Shown piece by piece: positions 46,701-57,527 of a DNA stretch of 64,000 bases (its first letter is position 1; each line of letters opens with the position of its first letter). Location of the stretch: contig NC_087385.1 of NCBI RefSeq assembly GCF_963675165.1, positions 4,946,412 to 5,010,411 of the forward strand. Reading direction: 5' to 3'. Origin of the DNA: Halichondria panicea. Lineage: Eukaryota > Porifera > Demospongiae > Suberitida > Halichondriidae. The translations under genes were made by a program, and so were the position numbers. The notes beneath the pieces were generated by a model that had not been told where the DNA came from, did no database searches, and saw nothing but the letters and a program-made list of their open reading frames with translations.

Positions 46701-49647
46701 TACTCTAACTCCAGTATGCATGTATGCACACTTGTATTCGAAAGCTCTTTGCTGCACTGCAGTACATGTGTATATTATTGTAGGCCCAGTTACCAGTTAG
46801 CATGCGTACATGTAGTAAGAACTTTCACAACTTGTGCAGTGTGAGAAGCTTCACAGTTGAGGAGACTATAGATATACTGCTGAAGAGAGGAGCTGACCCC
46901 AATGCATCCAGTCTCCCCCTCACACCGCTGGTCTATGCTATACGGTCTGGTGATGTGCAGGCAGTGGAACGACTGGCAGAGAGAGGGGCAGACGTCAACC
47001 AAACCTTGCCACTTCAGGTGGGTCATAACATAGCAGCTTGAGGACCACTTAACCTTACGTAGCTAACACTGTGAGTGTAGTATTATCTTAGCTAACTTAT
47101 TGACTTATTAACTTATGGCAGCTGAAAGAGTCCCCAAAACATTGATTGGAGGGGGGTTTGTTTAACATCTTTACCGTTGATCGAATATCAACAATGTTCC
47201 AGAAAATTTTCGAGAGCAAACTTTAGTGGGCAATGTTGATACCATAATTATTTGAATTGGGGAGGCTAGCCCCTCTAATTCCCCCCTGAAATTAACCCTG
47301 CTCTTCTTCTGTGGGCTTGAACGCTTTCTATTTTTAGGCATAATTGACATTTTCCCCACTACCTACCTAGGTGGGTGGTCACTCTTCGCTGATGGAGGCT
47401 ATTCGTCTGGTGGGACCCAACCCAGTCTGCATTATTGAGGTCTTGTTGAGGTACGGGGCTCTTGTCAACATACCTGTACATGCCTACAGTCTGGACCCAA
47501 CCAGGTAGGTAATGAAAGTTGACTTACTTACAGTGTTTAGTAGTCTATGTAGGTGCATGACATTAGGTGCATGACATCAAAATTATAGTCTCGATAATTA
47601 TGATCAGTGTAATTGCCATTGTTTCAGTAATCCTGAAGAAGCTTCTGAGAGTGGCTTGAGATCAACAGATGAGCCGTATAGAGTAGTGGACAAAGGAGCT
47701 ACAAGTATTGAATGCAGTGTGTTGGCTGGTCAGAATAAGGGGGAGGGCAAGTACACTCCACTGCACATTGCCTGTTCACATAGAGAGCTCTCAGACACCA
47801 CACATGAGGAGGTAAACACACACACATGCATGGGAAGGATTTGCTTACATGTGGTTCTCTTCTCACAACAGTTGTCAAGCACAGTACTGGCTATGGTCGA
47901 CCTGTTGCTAGGAGCTGGAGCCAGTGTCAATGTGGTTGCTATGGGACACTCGCCTCTTTCACTGGCCATCATAAATGGTCATGACAAGGTAAGTACATGT
48001 ACACACATAGTGTTGTGAATGCCCATACATTGACTTCAATTAGCATTCTGTACTTGTTTAGGGATGTCTTCAATTGACATAGAGTGTGTGTTTTGATCGA
48101 TGACTTATGTGCAGGTGGTTGAAAGACTACTGGAACATGGTGGTGATCCGAACCTCCGGCTGGGTGCAGGAGTGGGCACAGCACTCTGCTCCCTCACCAC
48201 ACAGCAGGCTCTCAAGTGGAGGGATGGTACCACTTCCCTTCGAATGGTGAGTGGGCAGCCGGCTTTTATAAATGATTGTGTGTGTGTGTGTGTACTTTCT
48301 CATTTGATCATTTCATTGTCTTCTTGTGCTGTTAGGTTGGAGAGCTCTTGCACCATGGAGCCAGTTTCACTCAGCCAGTCAAAGTGGCTGTCAAAGTGGT
48401 TGGCTCTGTGACTGACTTTGCCCATGCTGCACTCAAACAAGTGGGTTTACCATCATACTCCTTTATTGTATGTACATGATTGTACTCTTTCACATAGGAA
48501 CCTTTTGTATGATTGTATTCTTTCACATAGGAACCTTTTGTATACACACTCATTGTGATTACATGTGTGCTACTTCCACACAATGTCTTGCACTTAGTCC
48601 TGTACTTTGCACTGTATATCCTCCATAGGACAAGAAACTGTCCTGCCTCAAGTACAGTGCCCTGAACAAATCCGAGCGAGCTCGTTACATGGCCTGGAAA
48701 AAGTTACTGGACAACTTTGTGAACCTCTTCAAATGCAGAGCATTGTTCTCAATCTCTCTCACCGGTCAGTTGTCTGCAGGATCATGTATGTACAATATCT
48801 AGTACAAGTATTTGTTCGAGTAGACTACTTGTTTTTTTATTAATTGCCATATAATTATAGCTATGTACACAAGTTTGTTTGCTTCAGTATTGTTATTGCC
48901 ATTTAATGTTGCAATTTGGAACATGATTTGCCTTTCAACACTGTACAATCTATGACTAATTACACACCCACACACACAGAGTATGCGTGGGTTCAGGTTC
49001 AAATTGATGCAAAAATGGACAACAAGCTCCAAGTGATACGAGAGAGACCATCCTCAGCCATCCACTTCAAGCACCCCTCATTCCACAAGAGAACGAGGCA
49101 CATACGTAGTGCAGGGGGTATGCCGTGTAAGAGGAGGGGCAAAGCCGAGCTACTCCCTACCTTCCCTCTACACACACTCGGCAGAGCACTTGCGAAGGTT
49201 ACCAAACATCATGGGCCCACTCTGAATGGTGGTGGCAGCAAGATAGTGCTAGAAGAAGAAACTGCTCAAACTCTGAGCTCCAAAAAATCGCAGGAAAAAC
49301 GATTGCTACAATTGAAAGATTTGTTTGGTTCAGCTTTGGAGATGTTTCGACTCAGTACTACTACTACTATTGAAGGGACTGCCTCAGAGGATCATACGTC
49401 CGCCGCAAACTACTCACCCCCCAAACAAGAGCAATGGACCCTATCGTGTTTCTGTTACGAGTGTGGACGGAGTGGGGTGCGACTGATCAAGTGCCCTGGG
49501 TGTTGTTACTTATACTATTGCAGTCAGGCATGTCGAGTGGAGGGCTACAAGAAGGGGCATAAAGAAGAGTGCTCAGGGGGATTCGTCAAACCAGCCAGCA
49601 AAACACCAAAACAGCCACGTAGTAGACAGATTTACAGGGCTTTTTAA
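43757..49647 (+). CDS. ANKMY1: MORN/ankyrin-repeat and MYND-finger protein (1243 aa, 15 exons)
   Basis: Scaffold-type protein of the ANKMY1 family. Exons are 43757-43922, 44030-44199, 44605-44751, 44863-45087, 45144-45275, 45359-45484, 45540-46651, 46840-47017, 47371-47504, 47628-47811, 47872-47988, 48115-48246, 48336-48440, 48629-48764 and 48980-49647; all junctions are in phase. MORN repeats come first (YIGEYVERKRHGYGVQLWP, YEGEYQRDKKHGLGTYRWP). Ankyrin repeats then flank a long disordered exon 7. Examples are DRNGHTALFAAA, DDIGVTPLNACYH, LLKRGADPNASSLPLTPL and KYTPLHIACSHREL. A C-terminal MYND zinc finger (CYECG, CPGC, YYCSQACR, HKEEC) is complete. Exon 7 carries an 18-bp coding repeat and a His-rich patch. 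The start at 43757 is chosen because exon 1 ends in the phase exon 2 needs. The opposite strand of exon 1 is also open. Confidence 0.9.
44277..44488. mobile_element. TACCGTAT-type inverted-repeat element in ANKMY1 intron 2
   Basis: Ends TACCGTATATATCTAGCCG and CCCGCTATACGGTA are loosely inverse, with internal CGAAAATT motifs on both sides. Same end type as the elements in TMCO3 introns. No coding capacity. Confidence 0.65.
46077..46146 (+). repeat. Coding 18-bp minisatellite (four units) in ANKMY1 exon 7
   Basis: Four near-identical units of AGCAGTCGGCCAATGTCT encode repeats of Ser-Ser-Arg/Gln-Pro-Met-Ser. The reading frame is kept because the unit is a multiple of three. It lies in the low-complexity linker between ankyrin repeats. 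Confidence 0.95.
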
Positions 49648-49901
49648 TGCGTTTTCCTGTGTACAGTCCATTTTAATCCTGTTGTCAATCTGTTGTCATG
49701 CCATTATAACATTTTTATTTGATATTGCTTCTGAAATTGGTTTCAGTTTACAAGGGATAATTTTTGAGTGCAACATAAAACATAATAATATTTTCTAGTA
49801 CATGATCTAAAACAAAACAATACTGACAATATTAATTGTGCATACTTATGGGAGCAAATCACAAACTAACAACAAATGAATATGTAACAAAGTCACCATA
49901 G
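49648..49901. other. Tail-to-tail spacer of ANKMY1 and the AMPK gamma gene
   Basis: Only 254 bp separate the two stop codons, so both 3' untranslated regions and polyadenylation signals must share or overlap here. Nothing else is recognised. Confidence 0.6.
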
Positions 49902-52900
49902 CTAGGAATCCCTGTGAGGTTTCATGACGAGGAATTTAAGGATGTCCGAGAGTGAGACCACACCCACCACATGGTGCCCAATGTCGACCACCACCAGTCT
50001 GTGCACCTGCACCAAGATGAGAACGCATGTAATTGTATTGCCAACTATTACTTATGGTAGGAATCAAGTCACTAAAAATAATACCGTATATATATAGTGT
50101 GTAAATTGGCGAAGTTTTTGGCGATAATTATAACGATCATGCTGCATGTGTCAATATTCAAAATTATTCGCCGCCAAATTTAACCTGTTACACTGTATTA
50201 TTAACCAGAAGAGCCACATGCAACAACACGGACGTACATATACCTTAGTGGTGATCAGCCTTTGCACTATCGTGTAGAGGGACTCGTGTAAGAAGCAGGT
50301 GTGGACTCCCTCAAATCCCTGCAGGGAAAGAATCCACAATATTTAAACAAATAATAGTTATGAGGGATTACCGTGGAGCGATGCTGGAGGGCATCTCTGA
50401 GGTTAACGTCCAGGTTGTTGTAGGTCCTCTCAGCGGCAAGGTTCTGTGGGTGGAGCATGTGAAACAGGCAGCCACAACACAATCAGGGTACACGGAGGAT
50501 AAATAGCATACGACTGCAACACGTTGTATTAAGCTAACCCTAACCCTAACTACATGTACGTATGAGTAAAGATACAGCAAGATATTATACTGTATACTTA
50601 CAATGACGTCAAACTTGGCGTAGATGTCAATCACTTTGTTGTTTGAGTCCACAATGGGCAGGGCAGACACTCTGTTCTCATGGAAGAGGTTCAGAGCAGT
50701 GATAATGGGTGTGTCTTGAGAGGCCTGGACAGAATCAAAGCGCATGAACACCACCAACCTTAACATCAAATAATGTACGGAATTATGCTGCTAGAGTGTT
50801 TGACATTACACTGGCTCACCGTGACGATTTTCTCGTAGGTCCCCAACCCGAGCTCTTCCAAGCTTTTGAACATATACTGTGGCTGGGACTCCTCTGGGAT
50901 CTGGCGGGGGACAGAACAAAGATTTAAATATCAACTACCTGCGGCCATTCTAACCGATGACAATCACTTTCTAGCTCAGAGGCAACATTGAAGAACGTAC
51001 CTCACTACAGTTACAAGCACAGTGAGCCTCAACCTAATCATCAGACTACAAAAATAATTTGGCCCCTAAATACCTCACAATCAACGACCCCGTTGCTACT
51101 AGTGTGAACTGATAATTTATTGGGATAGGTTAGGTTATCAACAGAGGCTGGCTGCTTCATAGAATCACCTTCTGCATGATAATCTCCAGTATTCTCTTAT
51201 GAGTAAGGATGTAGAGAGCGTTCCCAGTGACCGGGTCGATGACGGGCAGTCTATGGATCTTATGCTCCACTAGCACCTTGATGCCCTCGTACAGACTGTT
51301 TGTGTGGGGCGAGAAAACATTAGTAGGGCTTGCCAAGGAAATAGAGACATCCTGCTTTCCCATGATAATATCATAGGCTCTCTAGTCAAGGTTAATGTAT
51401 TTGATTTCAGTGGAATTGTACCCAAAAGCAATCATACACATCATCTATGAAGGAACTACATGTATTAAAACAAATTTGAGTATATTAGTTGGGCCTCAAA
51501 AAAATTGAGAGAAAAAAGGCTTTGCCTGTTCTAGTCTCACCTCTCCTCAGGGCCTATCTGTATGAGTGAGGACTGGATGTTGACCACCTTTTTCTCAAAG
51601 TCCCTCCACTCCTGAATTGTCTGGTTCTCCAGCTCGTCCATACCCACCTGTGAGGGGTGTGAGTGTGTGTGTGTGTGTGTGTGTGGGAGGGGGGTGTACT
51701 CACAATTGGAGAGCGGTAGTGGTGTCTCAGGATGTTGATGAAGTCAGTGATAGTCAGCATGCCTATGTAAACACAAAGGTACATGAACCCATTGAACCAA
51801 AACAAAGCAACCACTATAATTATTGTATATACCAGAGGGTGAGACAATTGATCAATTGAACCTATTAGATGGTTAATTGTACTAGACATTTACCGACAAA
51901 CTTCTGTTTGGCACTGTCCCACAGTGGGGCAGCTCTAATCCCATTGGCCACCAGTGCAAAAAAAGCTTTCTTCACCTGGAGGAAGGAGGAACATTCAAGT
52001 TGGCAATACAGTTAGAACTACTACTTCCTTGATATACTCAGAGTTTTTACTTAAATAGCATATATACATGCAAACATACACTCACCCTAAGTCTTGTGTC
52101 AAACACCACTATCTTTGTGCTGCTGGGGATAAAGTCGTAGCAAACTCCGCTCTTGGTCAGCTCAGCATAAGCCTCCTCACTGATACCTGAGAGTAGTGAG
52201 CCATGGTAACCAGACATGACATGCAGCTGTAAGCACTATTATACCTTTGTCCTCAAGACTGCAGAGATCAACAGAACTACCTTGAATCTGTGTAACAAAA
52301 TCACTAATTTAGTAACGTGTGGTTGTAATAAGAACAACATTCTTTATGTGGGATAAACGTGCCATTGTTCAATTCGCATGAACAGTATTTTAAACACACA
52401 CACTATACTTACAGAGGTAGTTGAGGGAGCAAGGGATGCTTTGCGAAATGACTTCTTGGCCACTGATGAACCTCTCCCACTATCACCAGAATCAGGTACA
52501 GACGAGCTTAGGTAGGAAGCCAGTCCAAGACAAACTCCAGAGTCATCTCGAAATTTACCAGGTATCGGATTCTTTGTCATTCCCGGAGCATAATTCTTGT
52601 TCCGGCTATTAGCTTCCTCTATGGATTTCGCTCTTGGACGCTCGCCTATAACTTTTGACCCTGGAGGTGCTGTAATCACGGGTCTTCGACTTCCCGGCAA
52701 TTCGGTGGGATTTGTAGTGTCAAGTGGCGTAGTGGTTGGAAAAAACCCCACCTGAACTTTGGTATCATCAGCGCGTACAATACCAGCACCTGAGGGCACA
52801 TTCCTATCTCCTTTGAGCTTGTTGCTATTACGGCTGTTTGAGGCTCCGGTATTGGCCATGTCTCTGTTACCAATGTGTGTGGGTGGCTTCTGTTCTGGTC

Positions 52901-53545
52901 CGCTCTCCTTGGTGACGGGCACTTCTCTTGTCTCGTTTCCAGATGTGTTCCACTCCCAAAGTGCGTCGGAATTGATAATGGCTTTTTCGTAACTATTGAT
53001 GCTAGAATCTGAATAATTTGGCTCTAAAATACCCTTTTCTTTAGCGACAGGCGTGCTGGGAGCAGTAGACCATGAAACGTCACCTGCATAGTATTATTAC
53101 TATTATAATACAATGTAGCAGGAGTATAGTACTGGAACAGACCCAATTGTGGGCTTGTGGTAAAGCAGGTGATGCAACAAGCAGTGACCTCTTATTATAA
53201 ATGTCTACATCACCTACACTGTACATGCACCAATGCATCTGTTCATGTACATAATAATAATAGGCCCAGTAAAATCCTATCCTAGATCCTAGGTACGTAT
53301 ACGTACGTACCTGACTTGAGTGATGATGAACTTTTGTTGGCCTCTAACTGGTCACTGGATTCGGCTGACAATGGGAGATTCAACTCTTCTCGGACCTGAG
53401 CAAGTCAGAGGTGAGAGATATTAAATGGATCCGGTACCCAGCTAGCTATTAATTCTGATATTATCTAATCAAGGGCACGATAAATTAACTGTAGTCTAGT
53501 ATAGTCTAGTTAGCTGGATCTAAAAAATAGGCATACCTTGCTCAT
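49902..53545 (-). CDS. PRKAG: AMP-activated protein kinase gamma subunit (579 aa, 14 exons)
   Basis: Energy-sensing regulatory subunit that binds AMP/ATP in the AMPK heterotrimer. Exons on the minus strand are 53545-53537, 53395-53311, 53083-52413, 52287-52245, 52186-52086, 51975-51894, 51762-51704, 51647-51541, 51295-51169, 50900-50820, 50724-50602, 50443-50372, 50318-50244 and 50006-49902. The lengths total 580 codons. Four CBS repeats fill the C-terminal half. Nucleotide-binding residues are retained: R in [11 protein letters not shown] and R in [11 protein letters not shown] in LGTYEKIV, D in [10 protein letters not shown] and R in VHRLVVVD, and S/D in VSLSDIL. The first 270 or so residues are a Ser/Pro/Asn-rich extension, as in long PRKAG2/3 isoforms. 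Exon 1 encodes only MSK. Confidence 0.93.
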
Positions 53546-55626
53546 AACAGTAAGGTCTCGGTCCTGCAGCGTAGATCTTGTTCGCAGCAGGACCTAGCGC
53601 CTCGGGTCTTTGAATTGCATAGATCGATCGGTGATAATCGAATCATACATGAACTTAATTAACTAAGGGTTGAGGTTAGGTCAAGGTTCAGGTCAGCCAT
53701 TCGCCCCCACTAGCCTCCTACGCAATTAATAAGGAGCGGAAGTGGGCGTGGAGACAAGATTAGGTTTTTAGACAATAGACTGACTGCACATGCGCAAACA
53801 CACATAGCCTGTCTTGGCAAAGGGGGAGATAACCCAAGACATTTTAGGCCTAAAACGTGCACACAGACTGACTAAATTGCATGAACAGCACAATGACATT
53901 GCAGTGACATCTCTGTGCCAGACCAGTTTCTTTCCAGACAGTAAAACTTACTGAAGCCTAGATTTGGATATTGAAAAGACTAGGTTCAGAGAGCTATTGT
54001 GCACAAACACTGTGGGATGGATCCAATGGATGTATACAATTATACAGGTAGCTTGTACAGCTATAATTATGTAATATGTAATCTGGTACTTGTTATTGGA
54101 TTTACCAAGTTGTGTGTGTTGTGGTTATTCCTAAGTGAATGTGGGGTTTTTGAAGGTACTGAAGCCTTAGTAAGTCTGAGTACATTATGTTCCTTTTGTG
54201 AAGAGAGTCACTTCCTCTCTATCGCTTCAATGTACGTGTTTTCTTTAACAATGCTCATTAACATTACAGCTGGCAATTCACCGTGGGAACTGTGGGAGTC
54301 AAGGCAGCAGAATGTCAACAGTTTGGGTACACTTTAACCTCGTCATGTTGAGGTACAATATGTGTGTGTGTACCTACAGCAATACACAGTCACATAATTA
54401 TATTCTCTTTACAATTCCCCTGTGTCAACGTTTCACACTTAAATGGGATGTATGAGTAGTATGCTGTGTAGTACTATGCTGAAAGCAACTACTACTTTAT
54501 TGGGTGTAGAGCATTGTCTCTAAACCAACATTTCCACGTTGAAGTTACTGGAATTGACTGCATGTTCCGTGCAGTGTATGTCTATCCAGTGTAGGCCTAG
54601 TGTATTCTTGGGTACACTTTCATCCCTATATGGCTTGGCGTTTTGTGGCTTTGGTATTAAACCATGGGAATCGATAATCAACAAATCAGAATCAATACCT
54701 ACATGCGCCCAAGGCCAAAGTTCTGCTAGTGTACTGTTAAATATTTAACAATATTCGCTAGTAACTGAATGATTTCCGGTGTATGTGTACTGTCATATAA
54801 CTCCATATATGATGACAATGGCATGTACACTTCATTCCTTTTGCATCTAGCTTGTAAACACCAAGACTGTTGCAGCCATTACAGCTGAACTTGTAGCTTG
54901 CAAGAAATCTTGCAAGATTTCAGGTTTGTTATAATCATATTTTGATATTCAGCTTGCAGTGTAGCTGTAGCAACTATAGATTGATACAGTAACATTTTTT
55001 TGCATCTTACCCATGCTGTAGGTTTCAGAACTTGCTCTCTTGCTCGCAAAAACTGCTGTCTGTTCCTGAACTGAGCATAGGAGCTAGTGTGCTGGTCTGC
55101 AACTGCTTATTGAAAGCACCTAAAAACCACAGGTATGGATCAAGTTGTTTCATTCTTCTGACCAGTATAGTGGGGCATTTACATCATGGAGATTTGTTGG
55201 AAGGGGCAGCATGCAGAATACCACAAAATGCAACTATAAGCTCAAGTGTTTGTAGGGGACTGCTGGTTATCATTAATGAAAACTAAAAAACCGCAATATG
55301 GCTTTAGTTTAGTTGTGGGTATTACCTTCATCATGTTAATTTCCTTACGCCCACAACTAGCCTTGTTTGTTATCTATGTGCAGGGAAACTTTGCTTGAGG
55401 GCTATTTGAATCTCATTAACCGTTTCACATCAGATTCTATCAGAGGAAGTCAGAAGAAGTCAGTTTTTCATCCCCCCACACAACCAAATTCCATGATGTA
55501 AGTGTTTTATTCAAGGGCTGTGTGCACACATTAGGGTAGTTCCAATGTATGGGATATCTTGTCGATCATATAAATATGATTGCAAACTTGTTGTTCACAT
55601 AACTCAAACTTTCCTCAGACTAGAGA
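53546..55626. other. Spacer between the AMPK gamma and TNF-like genes
   Basis: The two genes diverge from here, so both promoters are expected in this 2.1 kb. Some stretches look exon-like with splice-type borders (about 54271-54325, 54850-54922, 55025-55132, 55382-55498), but their phases do not join into one frame. I therefore call no gene. A decayed gene or unspliced 5' untranslated exons are possible. Confidence 0.4.
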
Positions 55627-56991
55627 ATGGACAAAGAACGACAGTTGCCTACTAACAGGACCACCTGCAGCAAGATGGGTCTCCTCATTGCCGCTATCCT
55701 TGTTCTCTGCATGCTCTTCTCCGCTGTCGCCATGGTGATGTCAATACTGACATTCAACAACCAAAGCTGGACAACAACAGAAGATGTTATCGTTGTTGAA
55801 GATGACCCAATTTGGGAGAGAGAAACACTATCTGAGGTCAGCCACTAATTAATTGATTGTATCCAACCAGATTTCCTCCCCTTTCCAGTTTTAGTGCATG
55901 CGCATGTGCACTGTATTTGGTTTCTCTCTTGATAGTTATGTGGTACGTTGCTCTATTTCAATCCTTCTTCCCATGTATACAGCTGGAGAATATGCTGGAG
56001 AAAGATGGTCTCATGAGCTTTTCCAAGTATCGTCCTAACAAGACACACCCTGCTGTTGTTGGCATAGAAACTGTACGTGTGCAGAGAGAAGATCGTGAAG
56101 CTTTGTTTGATGGTGAGTTTGTGCCCAATTTCGTATGTTTTCTAAATTTTAAACTCTCATTTTTCTTACATTTACAGATATGTGCAATTCCACCAAATCC
56201 AATTATTCGGTGAGAACTTGCAAAATTTGATAAGGTTTCTAATTTCCTAAATCACATTAGTATTAGTATTTTCTTTCAGTTTTTGATTGATTACGAATCT
56301 TCTTAAATTACTTTCACTCCCACACAGGGTTCCTTACCGTTTGCTCACATTGTGCCTAATGAGGAAATACATGAAGGATTACTAGCTAGTACTATTGGGG
56401 AAAGTAAGTAAATCTCATAATTATATCCAGCTTATTATTAGCGGAAAATTAAACTGTTGTCTTTAATTAGAGGGCCACCGAGATCCCTATGTTGTGATAA
56501 CTCGATCCTGGAAATGTGGAGCCCACCGAAAGAACAATCCGTTTGGGATAATATCTGGAGGAATGGTCTTCAATCGATCGTCTGGCTACCTCATTCTACC
56601 CAAAGATGGTGTGTACTATATCTACTCACATGTGCAGTTCAAGCTACAAGATTCAGACAAGACGTATGAGACAGCTGCTCGAATGGCCGCTTGTATTCCC
56701 GGGGAGGAGTGCACAATGGATGAGTTTTTCTACACCAAACTAACGGAATCTGGAGGAACAGTGACACAACACAATTACAAGCGAACGCCCGGTGAAGGGG
56801 AGCATGGTTTATACCAAGGTGGTCTCTTCCATTTTCCAGCGGGAACTCGAATCATGATTCTGGCAAAGGACCCAAAGTTTAGGCTTCCCAGACGAGAGCA
56901 AAACTTGCCTGATAAACTGTTAACCAGTGTGCTGAAGGAGAAGTCCTACATGGGCGCCTATCTTGTTCAAGAAATAGACTATGTTTTCTGA
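55627..56991 (+). CDS. TNF-superfamily ligand-like type II membrane protein (322 aa)
   Basis: Probable membrane-bound signalling ligand. Exons are 55627-55836, 55983-56112, 56178-56209, 56328-56403 and 56471-56991, all in phase, 323 codons with stop. The 16-residue cytoplasmic start is followed by one membrane segment (residues 17-41, LLIAAILVLCMLFSAVAMVM) with no signal peptide. A stalk follows, and the TNF homology domain runs from about residue 125. Key strands are PFAHIV, GGMVFNRSSGYLILPKDGVYYIYSHVQF, YQGGLFHFPAGTRIMI and the C-terminal SYMGAYLV. These match the family's aromatic-rich beta sandwich and predict a trimer. Cysteines in CGAH and CIPGEEC may form disulfides. The receptor and subfamily cannot be told from sequence alone. 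Confidence 0.85.
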
Positions 56992-57527
56992 TCACGATCA
57001 TTGTAAGAACACTTTTGTTTTTATGTGCACATTGTATCACATTGTATCTATGTATGTATTGTTTATGTGCACATTGTATCTATATGTATGTATGTACACA
57101 ACAAAACTTTTGTAAAATAATGATGATGTAATTGAAATACAAAGGTGACTTGAATTGAATCAATAATAAAAACACACAATATAACTATTGTCGGGGTTTA
57201 GGGGCTAGCATTGGTTTCATTAATCACATGTACAGTTACTCGCAGTTTGTTCATTGTCTGTGCTTTCGGTTTAAAGTGGGTGCCTCAAAGTGATCTGGCT
57301 GACCCACTCCTTGTTCAACTATGTTTTCTGATCATCATTATAATGAATTGTTGTATTGGGAATACTTTTGTTTATGTGCAAGCATATTGTACCAGGATAT
57401 TTACAATTAATTTTATTGCACAACAAAACTTTTAGTGCAGGCGATGTCATTGAAAACACACTTCATGAATTAGTACAAAAGTGACTTGAATTGAATTAGT
57501 GAAGCATAATAAAAACACACAATATAA
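56992..57527. repeat. Tandem duplication across the TNF-like / BAR-like 3' ends
   Basis: A unit of about 330-360 bp occurs twice (about 56970-57305 and 57318-57690). It starts with the TNF gene's last codons (ACTATGTTTTCTGATCA) and ends in the last codons of the BAR-like gene (GGGTTTAGGGGCTAGCA). The first copy of the BAR-like tail and the second copy of the TNF tail are relics. Both 3' ends use the shared AATAAAAACACACAATATAAC region. Confidence 0.85.

Noticed and set aside
50534-50550. CCCTAACCCTAAC telomere-like stretch in an AMPK gamma intron
   Set aside because: Only about 2.5 units and no paralogous empty site; chance or simple repeat is as likely.
53999-55498. Possible extra gene between AMPK gamma and the TNF-like gene
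   Set aside because: Exon-like pieces with splice borders exist, but phases do not connect without stops and no domain is recognised.
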